A stretch of DNA of 64,000 nucleotides, taken from contig NZ_FNSM01000002.1 in NCBI RefSeq assembly GCF_900105415.1, forward strand, positions 186,001-250,000, in the 5' to 3' direction. This DNA comes from Streptomyces sp. TLI_105. GTDB taxonomy: Bacteria; Actinomycetota; Actinomycetes; Streptomycetales; Streptomycetaceae. Of this stretch, positions 8,305 through 15,838 are shown one piece after another. Both the position numbers and the translations under genes were made by a program. A model generated the notes under the pieces. The model ran no database searches. It was not told the origin of the DNA and worked only from the letters and a program-made list of their open reading frames with translations. The number at the start of each line of letters is the position of its first letter. Within the stretch, counting starts at the first letter, position 1.

Positions 8305-9165
8305 AACCGGCCGGGCGGAGCGCACGAGCTCACCCGGCTTGGCGCGGAGCGGGCGCGGCGGGCGGCACACCGGTCGTCCGGCGCGGGCTCGACGGATCGC
8401 TGCCGCACGAACGGCTGCGGCAGCCTGTCGTTGCTGGACCCGGACCTCTTCGAGTGACGCCACTACCTTGTCCTCCTGGTCCTGCTCGGCGTCGGGGAAA
8501 ACAGTGGCGGCGAGCTCGCGGCGGACTTGTTCCTGCCGTTCGACGGCGGCGGCCAGGGCCTGGTCGTCCTGGCGGGGCGGGGCGACCGCGCGGTGGGCGG
8601 CGAGAGCACGGCGGTAGCCGGCCGACGCGCTCTCCCGCGTCTTCACCGGTTCGGCCGGAACGACCGGCCGCGGGGCCGGATCGTCGGCGGCCGCCGGGAA
8701 CACCGTCGCGGCGGCGGTGCGGGCGGTGGGCGCCAGGACGTTGACCGTCCGGACGTTCGCCTCGCGCACCGTGCTGTTGGTGGCCGCGATCAGCCGCGGC
8801 GTGATCCAGCGGGCCTTGGTGCCGTACGCGGGGGCATCGGGGACGACCTCCAGGCGGCCGGTGTCCGCATCGAACTTCACCGCCTGGACGTGCCCGGTGA
8901 GCTCGGGCGCGGCCGCGATGAGGATGGTGTCCCACTGGGCCAGGACGCTGCCGCCAGCGGCCGGGGCAACCAGGCCGCGCTCGGTCATCATCAGGCTGAT
9001 CGCCATGCCCAGGCCAAGCGGGTCGCGGCCGTCGCGCGGCACGATCCGGGTCCGACGGCGGGGCTTGTCCTGGCGGGCGGTCCCGCGCTTCTTCGCCGCC
9101 TCACGAGCGGCGAGGAGCGCCTGGCGGGCGAGGTCAATCCCGGAGGGCTGCGGGGTGCTGGTCAT
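7732..9165 (-). CDS. DciA-like (DUF721) replication protein
   Basis: ATG 9163-9165 overlaps the stop of the upstream replication protein (ATGA), so the two are translationally coupled. The N-terminus GIDLARQALLAAREAAKKRG and the domain LAQWDTILIAAAPELTGHV ... DTGRLEVVPDAPAYGTKARW ... REANVRTVNVLAP match DUF721/DciA, the bacterial replicative-helicase loader family. After about residue 230 the sequence becomes Ala/Arg/Gln-rich. The frame has no stop until 7732, so the C-terminal 190 codons would be antisense to the CoiA-like gene; either the tail is real and convergently overlapping or a frameshift near 8300 has removed the true stop. Role proposed: loading helicase on the plasmid origin. Confidence 0.7.
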   Translation of the reverse strand: MTSTPQPSGIDLARQALLAAREAAKKRGTARQDKPRRRTRIVPRDGRDPLGLGMAISLMMTERGLVAPAAGGSVLAQWDTILIAAAPELTGHVQAVKFDADTGRLEVVPDAPAYGTKARWITPRLIAATNSTVREANVRTVNVLAPTARTAAATVFPAAADDPAPRPVVPAEPVKTRESASAGYRRALAAHRAVAPPRQDDQALAAAVERQEQVRRELAATVFPDAEQDQEDKVVASLEEVRVQQRQAAAAVRAAAIRRARAGRPVCRPPRPLRAKPGELVRSARPVSAEAPVGEDLFGVGFDDVPQVFVVVRGVQAQCGEDVPVVLVGEVRVACGQQGRQERLVAGRGPVDLDEHLDAFVVGERGERGAELVFQPVPAGRGPFPCRLLQGSADSRRSGNETVWQLGGLRDRVRLWLRGRRGLIGRARFFYGGGDLFHPLVHLVLLSLGQVVPGLLRCENQLLDEMLLLLGGQLFTA

Positions 9166-11036
9166 CAGGCCACCACCCCGGCGATCCCCTGGACCACGTG
9201 CCGTCGGCAGAACCGGCGCAACGCCAGGGCCTCGCGCGTGCACGGCGCATCTGCTTCCCGACCCTGGCAGGTCCTCGGGCCGGACTCCTCGACCGACCCG
9301 ACCGTCGCGGTCCGCACGGGCGCCTCAGTGTGGAGCTGAGTGGGCGCCGGAACGACCGTGACGGCCCGGGGCGCGGAGACGAGGCCGGGGTGGAGCTCCT
9401 CGCGGCAGGGTTTGCATAGGCCGTCGTCCAGGGGCCGGCCGGTCATGAAGATCCGGCAGCCGCACTCACCGCACGTCCCGCGCTCCGGGCCCTCCACAGC
9501 CCGCTGGGCCGGAACGTTGGTGGGCCGGGCGGCCGCGGTCTCGAGGTCGCAGTCGGCGCAGCGGCCGGACGGGTCCGGGCGGGTGCCGTGCTGGAGGCAC
9601 AGGCCGGCGGCGGCACGACGGGTGCGCTCACGGGCGGCGGCCTTGTCCTGGACGATCTCGGCGCACACCTCGCAGGCCGCGCCTGTGCGCCAGATGGTGC
9701 CGGACTCGCAGTCGGCGTAGCCGCAGCCCCAGCGGGGCAGGGCCACCCCGAGCAGCCACCGGCCCGGGTCACGGATCTCGTCCGACATCGTCCCCGCCAG
9801 CCGGGTAGTCAGCCGGTGCTGGAGACGCTCGGCACAGGTGCTGGCGTCGATCTGCCGGCCGACCTCACGGGCGATCTGCCGGGCGACGAACGCGCTGGTC
9901 ACCTGGGCCAAGAGGTGGTGCACCGGCTCCAGCACGGCGTAGATCTCCGCGCTCATCGCCAGCTGCGGACCGGTGTACGACGATCCCCGGCCGCCCCCGG
10001 CCCCGCTGCTGCGCTTTTCGACTACCGGCTTCTTCGACGAGGGCTCGTTCTTGCCATCCGCGCGAAGCGCGAGAGCAGCGTCGCCCCGGCCAGCGGCAGC
10101 TTTGTCACCGGCCCGGTTTTCCACAGGCGAAGCGCCCTTACCTACCTGTACCTCGCCTACGGCGGATGAGAAGAACGCTCGCCCGTCCTCAGGTGAGTCA
10201 GTCTTAGGTGATTCCTCATTCGCGAGGGATCCCTCACCAACCGGAGAACCCGATCCCTCACCAACCGGGGAACTCGCCGACGCCTCGAGACCGCTGTCCA
10301 CGACCACCCCGGCGGCCGCCTGGACGACCTCGGCCGGGCGGGCCTCGGGAGCCAGGTCGTGCGCGACGTACCGGTTGCGCCCTCGCGCTCCCGCCCGCCG
10401 CTGCACCGTCATCCAGCGCGCCGCCTCCACCTCGTCCACGACCGCCGACGCCGCCGTCACCGACAACGCCCGGCCAGCCTTCTTGCCCGAGTGGTGCAGC
10501 AGATAAGAGGCGATCTCCGCCTCCGTCAGCGCGATCCCCCGCGCCTGCGCGTACGCCACCAGCGCGAACACCCGTAGCTGCCGAGGCGTCAGGTCCTCCG
10601 CGGCCGCCACCGGCAGCCACACGTACGCCTCCGTCCGCAACATCGGCCGCACCGTGCGCACCGCCGACTGGCCCCGGCCACCCGGCAGCGTCCGCCTCTT
10701 GGAAAGCAGCTCCACCACGCCGTCCGGCCCCGGCCGGCGCAGTTGCCTCATCCCCCGCTCCACCGAAGCCTCCGACAGTCCGAGATACCTGGCGATCGTC
10801 TCCGTACGCGCCTCACACCCCTCCGGCCGCGCCGCGAGCGCCTTCACCTTCACGTACACCGACAGCGCCACGTCCTGATAGGACGACGTCCACACCAGAC
10901 GCATCGGCACCCGCACCCGCTGACGCCGCCCCCGGACCTCACCGGCCGGAACGGACGTGGCGCCGACCGGGTTGTCGGCGACGTCGTTGACGGACTCGTC
11001 CACCGAAGCGGCGCCGGCCGCCGCCACGACGCTCAT
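9165..11036 (-). CDS. winged-helix/zinc-finger replication-initiator-type protein
   Basis: 623 residues. The N-terminal third contains two helix-turn-helix-like units: RTETIARYLGLSEASVERGMRQL near residue 80-105 and LTEAEIASYLLHHSGKKAGRALSV near 170-200. The middle (230-340) is low complexity with repeats of SPVGEGS. The C-terminal part has three Cys clusters (CGYADCESG...CEVC, CLQHG...CADC, CGECGC...CKPC) that look like zinc ribbons, plus a last CTREALALRRFCRRH motif. It overlaps the DciA-like gene by ATGA. That pairing and the single-gene upstream intergenic region argue for a plasmid replication initiator, but a transcriptional regulator cannot be excluded. Confidence 0.6.
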   Translation of the reverse strand: MSVVAAAGAASVDESVNDVADNPVGATSVPAGEVRGRRQRVRVPMRLVWTSSYQDVALSVYVKVKALAARPEGCEARTETIARYLGLSEASVERGMRQLRRPGPDGVVELLSKRRTLPGGRGQSAVRTVRPMLRTEAYVWLPVAAAEDLTPRQLRVFALVAYAQARGIALTEAEIASYLLHHSGKKAGRALSVTAASAVVDEVEAARWMTVQRRAGARGRNRYVAHDLAPEARPAEVVQAAAGVVVDSGLEASASSPVGEGSGSPVGEGSLANEESPKTDSPEDGRAFFSSAVGEVQVGKGASPVENRAGDKAAAGRGDAALALRADGKNEPSSKKPVVEKRSSGAGGGRGSSYTGPQLAMSAEIYAVLEPVHHLLAQVTSAFVARQIAREVGRQIDASTCAERLQHRLTTRLAGTMSDEIRDPGRWLLGVALPRWGCGYADCESGTIWRTGAACEVCAEIVQDKAAARERTRRAAAGLCLQHGTRPDPSGRCADCDLETAAARPTNVPAQRAVEGPERGTCGECGCRIFMTGRPLDDGLCKPCREELHPGLVSAPRAVTVVPAPTQLHTEAPVRTATVGSVEESGPRTCQGREADAPCTREALALRRFCRRHVVQGIAGVVA

Positions 11037-11545
11037 CGAGCACTCCCAACGGCCGGAAGGCGGAACGTGGCGAGCGAACGGACGCTTGGGGCAGGCAGAG
11101 CGGTGCAGATATTCATGGCCGTGGTGTACCGGCCAAAGCGGACACCCCTGGCCAGGGTGAGACGGAGAACAGGCGCAACAGCGCGAGCGATGATCACCCG
11201 GGCACGATGACCCGACCGGCCTGTGGACAGAGACCGACGAACTCGCATCTGGTCCACCGCTCCCGCACGGCGGGCGAGAACTTTCGCGCCATCCCGCTGG
11301 GCGGGAAGCGAGCGCCTGTGGACGCTGCCGAGGAACGGCCGGGCAGACCCGGAGGAAACGATCAGCTCGTGGTTTCCTGCAGGAAGAGTCACTTCCTGTT
11401 CAAAAGTAGCGAACCGGAAGATAAGGAGCGCTTGTTCCGTCACATGAAAAGCGCCAAAGGTGCGAAACGTTCTAAAACAGGCAGGGCTCGACTTTTCAGG
11501 GGACACCAGATCGGGCACTATGAGGACGTCCGCCTCTCTGTATCT
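11037..11545. other. intergenic region upstream of rep, possible origin
   Basis: About 500 bp with no supported gene, lying just upstream of the replication-type gene. It holds TGTGGACAG at 11222-11230, one mismatch from the actinobacterial DnaA box TGTGGACAA, and a weaker TGTGGACGC at 11318-11326. The palindrome TTCCTGCAGGAA lies near 11377. From about 11390 the composition is notably less GC-rich. These fit an origin, but I see no clear iteron array. Confidence 0.35.
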
Positions 11546-11941
11546 CCCGGCGTATCGCCGGGTGGATGTTTCAGCAGGTAGGTGGATGCGCCCCCTCCGC
11601 AAGGAGCGGGCACCGGACGAGGAACCAGAGACGGGTCCCCCTTCTCTTGCGGTGAATCGGACGGGTGGCACGGATAGCCCTCGGGCTGGTCGTGCCGTGT
11701 TCCAAAGCCCTTGCCGGGGCTGTCGGAACGGCGGAGCCACTTCGGTGGTGTTGTGCAGAAGCCCTCTTGCCGGAGGGCCGCTGCGGCTACTGCTTGGTCC
11801 TTGCGGACCAGGTACTGCATTGGATTGCTCAACCCAGCTCGATGAGCTGGAGCCCAGAACCGGGGCCAACCGGGGACCGGGCGGCCGACCTGATGGTCGG
11901 CACGAAGGGCCGCGCGAGGTTGAAGTGGATTGCCGTCCACT
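11546..11941 (+). ncRNA. candidate large structured RNA with ten hairpins
   Basis: A dense run of near-perfect hairpins: 11546-11562 (7 bp), 11595-11606 (GCAA loop), 11667-11696 (two-tier), 11699-11729, 11737-11748 (CCAC-TTCG-GTGG), 11755-11784, 11795-11810, 11834-11850, 11884-11901 and 11924-11941. The loops TTCG closed by C-G and GCAA are stable RNA tetraloops on the plus strand. Three hairpins share the hexaloop TTGCCG (11711, 11767, 11930). A plus-strand frame is open across the region but reads as low-complexity, unprotein-like sequence. The density is far beyond any other intergenic region here. It may be a large ornate RNA of the GOLLD/ROOL kind or a new class; strand and ends are inferred. 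A telomere-like DNA fold is the alternative. Confidence 0.55.
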
Positions 11942-12029
11942 CATCTGGCGCGCGGCCGGTGGCGGCTACGTCACCCCGACCCCCTCGAAACCGAAGGCGG
12001 CGTCGGCGTACCCGAAACCGGGAGCCAGG

Positions 12030-12296
12030 TCAGTCCTCACGCGGGCCTCCCTGAGCGACGGTCGGATGCTCTTCGGCCAGGCCGCGGAGAAACTCCGCGT
12101 ACTTCAGGCGGTTACTGCGGTGGGGCTGCGTATGGCCGGCTTCCCATCGGACGATGGCGAGGCGCTTGACGCCGATGGCCTCGGCGACTTCCGCCTGGGT
12201 CAAATTCGCGGCGATGCGCAGCTGTTGGCGGATGCGCGGCGGAGGCAGCGTGTCAGCATCCACTAGGGCATCGTCTCGACGCAGCGGATCCGACAT
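12030..12296 (-). CDS. XRE-family helix-turn-helix protein
   Basis: 88 residues. The start ATG at 12294-12296 has GGAGG five bases upstream, better than the ATG four codons earlier. The Cro/C1-type HTH spans IRQQLRIAANLTQAEVAEAIGVKRLAIVRWEAGHTQPH, with the recognition helix GVKRLAIVRWEAG, followed by a short tail KYAEFLRGLAEEHP. It should bind DNA as a dimer. It is separated from the hairpin-rich region by under 100 bp and runs toward it, so it may control nearby genes; no toxin partner is adjacent. Confidence 0.8.
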   Translation of the reverse strand: MSDPLRRDDALVDADTLPPPRIRQQLRIAANLTQAEVAEAIGVKRLAIVRWEAGHTQPHRSNRLKYAEFLRGLAEEHPTVAQGGPRED

Positions 12297-12379
12297 CGCA
12301 GCCTCCATCCCATTCAGCGTTTCCCGAAAAGATACACTGTTTGATCTCTGTGGGGCAGCCTTGCGCGGGTGAGTGTGGA

Positions 12380-12853
12380 TTACCTGCTGCGGCCGTCACC
12401 CAGGTGGCGGTTCGGCATTTGAGCGGCATCTGCGAGCTCGGACAGTTCAACAACCGTCACGCCAGCAGCAACCAAGAGCTCGACTCCGACACAGTCGGCA
12501 ACGAACAAGGATGGTTCGCGCCAGGCGATGACGACGCGCGGGATCCCGGCCTCGAGGATCCGCTGCGCGCACGGAGTACGGTCCGCGCTCCGCTGAGAGC
12601 ACGGCTCCAGGGACGAGTAGATCGTCGCCGTGGCCAGCCGCGGGTCGCCCGCCGGGAGCTTCGCGAGGACGGCTTCCTCCGCGTGCTCACGCGGATCGCC
12701 CTCGCGGGAGTAGCCAGCCGCAAGTTCGGTGCCGTCCTCGGCGACGATGACCGCGCCCACCGAGTAGGCTCCGGCGGCCGGAGGGCACAGCGAGGCGAGG
12801 CCGATCGCGCGTCGCATCCAGTGGAGGTCCTGGTCCCGGTCGGGCGCGTGCAT
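12380..12853 (-). CDS. RibD N-terminal-type cytidine deaminase-like protein
   Basis: 157 residues with the zinc deaminase motifs HAEEAVL (H57, catalytic E59) and EPCSQRSADRTPC (C85, C95), matching the riboflavin deaminase half of RibD. The usual RibD deaminates a pyrimidine intermediate of riboflavin synthesis. It starts inside the stop of the reductase-like gene upstream (ATGA at 12850-12853), so the two halves of a RibD enzyme are encoded as separate coupled proteins. No other riboflavin gene is nearby, so a specialised substrate (for example in a modified pyrimidine or flavin-like pathway) is possible. Confidence 0.8.
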   Translation of the reverse strand: MHAPDRDQDLHWMRRAIGLASLCPPAAGAYSVGAVIVAEDGTELAAGYSREGDPREHAEEAVLAKLPAGDPRLATATIYSSLEPCSQRSADRTPCAQRILEAGIPRVVIAWREPSLFVADCVGVELLVAAGVTVVELSELADAAQMPNRHLGDGRSR

Positions 12854-13530
12854 CAGCTGCGCTCCTTCGGGGCGTAGCGGAGCAGCACGACGTCGCCGAT
12901 CACGCGGGCTTCCAGCAGCCGCATGCGGGCGGTCGACCTGCCCGGGTAGTTGGCGGTGCCCAGGAACTTCGGGGCGTCGGCCTGGCCAACCAGCAGTGGC
13001 GCGACGGCGAGGTGGACTTCGTCGGCCAGGTTCTGGGCCATGAGCTGGGTGTGGATCGTGCCGCCGCCCTCCACCATGAGCCGGCCGACTTTACGGCGGC
13101 CCAACTCGTCGAGGACCAGGCCCCAGTCGAGCTCGGGGCCGACGCTGACCACGTCCGCGAGATCCGCGAGCGTTGCCTTCATCTTGTCGACGGCGGAGTC
13201 GACCGTGAAGACGAGCTTCTGGCCTCCGTAGTGCCAGAACTTTAGGTCCGCATCGAGGTCGCCGGAGGCGGTCACCGTCACCTTCAGCGGGTACTCCGAC
13301 CGGCCCTCCGCGATCCGCTTCGTGCGGCGCTGCTCCGAGTTGACCAGCAGCCTCGGGTTGTCCTTCCGCATGGTCGTTGCGCCGATCAGGATCGCGTCGC
13401 AGGAGGCGCGCACCTCGTCCACGCGGTCGAAGTCGTCGGCGTTGGAGAGCAGCAACCGCTCGGGGCTGGTGTCGTCCAGGTAGCCGTCGACTGACATGGC
13501 GGCCGAGAGGATGACGTACGGGCGAGGCAC
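12853..13530 (-). CDS. RibD C-terminal-type reductase (dihydrofolate reductase-like)
   Basis: 225 residues beginning with GTG at 13530, preceded by TTTGGAG. It has the RibD_C/DHFR-like fold marks: PYVILSAAMSVDGYLDD at the N-terminus, CDAILIGATTMRKDNPRLLV, and RLMVEGGGTIHTQLM, the NADPH-binding glycine stretch. The end DEVHLAVAPLLVGQADAPKF is typical. It should reduce a ribosylamino-pyrimidine or related substrate with NADPH. It is the first gene of a two-gene unit with the deaminase and lies downstream of the XRE-TPR regulator in the same orientation. Confidence 0.8.
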   Translation of the reverse strand: MPRPYVILSAAMSVDGYLDDTSPERLLLSNADDFDRVDEVRASCDAILIGATTMRKDNPRLLVNSEQRRTKRIAEGRSEYPLKVTVTASGDLDADLKFWHYGGQKLVFTVDSAVDKMKATLADLADVVSVGPELDWGLVLDELGRRKVGRLMVEGGGTIHTQLMAQNLADEVHLAVAPLLVGQADAPKFLGTANYPGRSTARMRLLEARVIGDVVLLRYAPKERS

Positions 13531-13564
13531 GAGTGCTCCAAAGGATGAGTGGGGGACAGCTCAG

Positions 13565-14956
13565 TCAGGCAGGGTGAAGAACGATCTGGTTGAGCGCGGC
13601 GCGGAACTCGGCGACGCCATCCTCTCTGCAGGCGGGGGCGAGTGCCTGCTCGAGGCGGTCGAGCTGACCAATGATCCGGGCGGATCCGGTTTCGGCAGCG
13701 ATGCCGACTGCCTGCAGCCCAATCTGGGCGGCGAGCGTGACGTTGCCAGTGCCAGCGTGCGCTCGGGCGGAGCGAGCGAGGTAGACACCTCGGTCACGGC
13801 GGTAGGTGGGCGGGAGCGCGGCGATGGCGGTATCGAAGCCAGCGGCAGCCTTCCCGTATTCGCCGAGGGCTGCGAGGGACCGAGCCCTGGCCGTGTTGAT
13901 GTACGCCTCATCGAGCCACGAGCCCCAGATGCTGTCGGATTCCGCGCGGCTGAGAAGCTTCAAAGCTGTGTCGTATGCGTTGAGGGCATCGGTGGCATCC
14001 CCAAGAACGGCATGAGCGTGGGCCTGGTGTATGACGGCGATGACCTCGAGACGACTGCCCGCTTGTGCGGTGCGACGAGCAGCTACAGCAAGACCGAGGG
14101 CGTCAGCAGGATGCCCTGTGTCGCTAGCCAACTGGGCCTTCCGCCCGAGGATGTACGTGGTGAGGTCGACGTCGCCGGTGATGTGGGAGGCGTCCAAAGC
14201 TTTTGCGGTGTGCCCATGGGCAGTGCGCTCGTCGCCGATGTCCTGGGCGAGCCAGCCGGCCAACTCCTCGTAGCGGGTCTCGAGCGCGAGAAGCGCCGCC
14301 GCGTCAGCCCCACGAGAAGCGCGTCGACGAGCGGCGAGCTGAACGAGGTGCTGCTGGAGCGCAGGCAGAACGTGCCGGGGACCGATCAAGTTATCGGTCT
14401 GGATCATCACACGACGGAGCTGCGCGAAGTGCTCGACAGGGGATGCCATGTCAGCAGCCGCAGCATGGGCAGGTGGAGCCGGAAGCGCCGTTGCGGCGAG
14501 TCCAGCGAGGCCGGAGGCGAGGACGACGCGGCGGGGCACAGGCACGAAGCGGATCCTTCCGTGGACGCGGCAGGGAACGACGACCATGTCCGTGCCGTCA
14601 TCCCTTGAGCCTGCCTGTCCGGCCGAAGCCGTGACCAGGGCCGTTGACGTTTCGGACACATGGGCTGCCGGAACGGACACATGGGCCGCAGGGGGAGGCT
14701 CCGTGCTGATGCGATCCCACAGCTCGGGTAAGAGCCCACGGCCGTCGAGTTCGCGGTCCAGCAGCTCCACTTCCGAGCGATGTTTTGGCGCGCGCTGAGC
14801 GTTCTCCCATTTCCACAGCTTGGAGTACGAGATGTAGGTCGCCTCAGCCAAGCTGCGCAGGGTGTGGTTGCGCCGCTCGCGGAGTTCCCGCACGTGGTAG
14901 CCGAAACGTGCCAGAGGCGACGCCTCTGGAGTCAGGATGTTCGGCCTCTGTCCCAC
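13565..14956 (-). CDS. XRE regulator with hydrophobic segment and TPR repeats
   Basis: 463 residues. An N-terminal HTH (VRELRERRNHTLRSLAEATYISYSKLWKWENAQRAP, residues about 22-60) is followed by a linker with a short duplication (AAHVS twice, encoded near 14650-14690), a hydrophobic stretch RRVVLASGLAGLAATALPAPPAHA at about 140-165, and helical repeats to the end with TPR-like units such as AIVHQAHAHAVLGDATDALNAYDTALKLL. This is a common Streptomyces regulator type. The hydrophobic stretch could be a membrane segment or a cleavable-looking remnant. Probably regulates itself and the deaminase/reductase pair through the operator at 14985-15008. Confidence 0.75.
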   Translation of the reverse strand: MGQRPNILTPEASPLARFGYHVRELRERRNHTLRSLAEATYISYSKLWKWENAQRAPKHRSEVELLDRELDGRGLLPELWDRISTEPPPAAHVSVPAAHVSETSTALVTASAGQAGSRDDGTDMVVVPCRVHGRIRFVPVPRRVVLASGLAGLAATALPAPPAHAAAADMASPVEHFAQLRRVMIQTDNLIGPRHVLPALQQHLVQLAARRRASRGADAAALLALETRYEELAGWLAQDIGDERTAHGHTAKALDASHITGDVDLTTYILGRKAQLASDTGHPADALGLAVAARRTAQAGSRLEVIAVIHQAHAHAVLGDATDALNAYDTALKLLSRAESDSIWGSWLDEAYINTARARSLAALGEYGKAAAGFDTAIAALPPTYRRDRGVYLARSARAHAGTGNVTLAAQIGLQAVGIAAETGSARIIGQLDRLEQALAPACREDGVAEFRAALNQIVLHPA

Positions 14957-14984
14957 ACTGATCCCCCTTCATGTCTCCGATCGA

Positions 14985-15008
14985 TGTGTCCGCCCTGCCG
15001 GACACATG
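14985..15008. promoter_or_regulatory. 24-bp inverted-repeat operator
   Basis: ATGTGTCCG-CCCTGC-CGGACACAT, a perfect 9-bp inverted repeat with a 6-bp spacer, about 30 bp upstream of the XRE-TPR start. The position and symmetry fit an autoregulatory operator. A copy of the half-site-like word CGGACACATG occurs twice inside the same gene. Confidence 0.6.
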
Positions 15009-15046
15009 GCAGACCTGGCTCTCGGTCGCCAGGGCGCCTACAACTT

Positions 15047-15057
15047 TCGTAGCGAAG
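15047..15057. promoter_or_regulatory. TTCG-N3-CGAA palindrome, downstream of GntR gene
   Basis: TTCGTAGCGAA lies between the GntR and XRE-TPR genes. A near copy, TTCGGTAGCGAA, is upstream of the GntR gene at 15491-15502. The pair flanking one regulator gene suggests GntR binding sites. Confidence 0.4.
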
Positions 15058-15110
15058 CCGAGAGCAACCAAGGAGTGAGGAACATGCACAGCGAGAAGCG
15101 GGAGGAGAAC

Positions 15111-15452
15111 TCAGCCATCATGACCCTTCTCAAGCCTCTCCAGGCGCGCTTCAAGTTCTGTGACCCGAGATTCAAGCGCTCTGATGGCAAGGGTGCTCGA
15201 GTCCTCAACGGACTTCTCGGCGCTCTCGCTCACGAAGGACCCACGCCCCTGGTGGGAGTAGATCAACCCCGCGTTACGCAGTTCCGTAAGGGCTCGCTGA
15301 ACGGTGCCGGCGGCGACGCCATACTCCTCGGAGATCTCTCGGATACCGGGCAGCCTGGTACCAGCACTGAGCCTTCCCTGCCGGATTTTCTCGGCGTAGT
15401 CCTGGGTGATCCGCTGGTACGGCTGCACGGCCTCGCTACTCATGAGCGACAT
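15111..15452 (-). CDS. GntR-family regulator with C-terminal coiled coil
   Basis: 113 residues. The winged helix covers residues 10-75: YAEKIRQGRLSAGTRLPGIREISEEYGVAAGTVQRALTELRNAGLIYSHQGRGSFV, the standard GntR sequence pattern. The remainder, TLAIRALESRVTELEARLERLEKG, is a short coiled coil in place of an effector domain. This architecture is typical of plasmid KorSA-like repressors in Streptomyces, which control transfer genes. It is divergent from the large rightward transfer cluster starting at 15839, so a role in repressing transfer or its own promoter is likely. Confidence 0.8.
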   Translation of the reverse strand: MSLMSSEAVQPYQRITQDYAEKIRQGRLSAGTRLPGIREISEEYGVAAGTVQRALTELRNAGLIYSHQGRGSFVSESAEKSVEDSSTLAIRALESRVTELEARLERLEKGHDG

Positions 15453-15490
15453 CGTAGGACGAGCTCCTCTACTTAGACAGCTTCCCTAGC

Positions 15491-15838
15491 TTCGGTAGCG
15501 AACTGCTTGACACGGACCTGATTGTATCAGCTAAGTTACCTGTGTCAGCAGAGAAGGGCCTTCGGGGAACTCCCCTACTGGCGCCCGCTGAGCAGTACCT
15601 GCACCACCGCACAAATGCGAGTTCCGCCTCTCCGGAGGCGGTGGCCGTCTTTTCGGAGGCGACGGCAGTGGGGTCGAGCCCAGCTCCCCCGGCGACTCGT
15701 ACAAAACCGCATAGCTCCACCTGATCTACCCCGTACAGCGCTGCTGCGCTGTCTGTCCGTCAGGACCCGCCTGCCGAAAGGCCGGCTCCTGGCGCGGCAG
15801 AGAAGGCAGCACCGCGCCCATCACGTCAGGAGGACCCG
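15491..15838 (+). promoter_or_regulatory. divergent control region before the transfer cluster
   Basis: Contains the palindrome TTCGGTAGCGAA (15491-15502) and TTGACA at 15507-15512 with a possible -10 TAAGTT at 15532-15537 (19-bp spacing, suboptimal). The rest up to 15838 has GC-rich inverted words (CTCCGGAG, CAGCGCTGCTGCGCTG) but no supported gene. Placement between the GntR repressor and the cluster makes it the likely control point. Confidence 0.45.

Noticed and set aside
11546..11941. Streptomyces telomere interpretation of the hairpins
   Set aside because: Telomere palindromes lie at replicon ends with characteristic short GCA-type loops; here the loops are TTGCCG, TTCG and GCAA and the region is internal to coding DNA. 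Not fully excluded.
11460..12266. Plus-strand 268-codon frame through the hairpin region
   Set aside because: Low-complexity, no recognisable domain, and it coincides with a dense series of perfect hairpins; noncoding RNA fits better.
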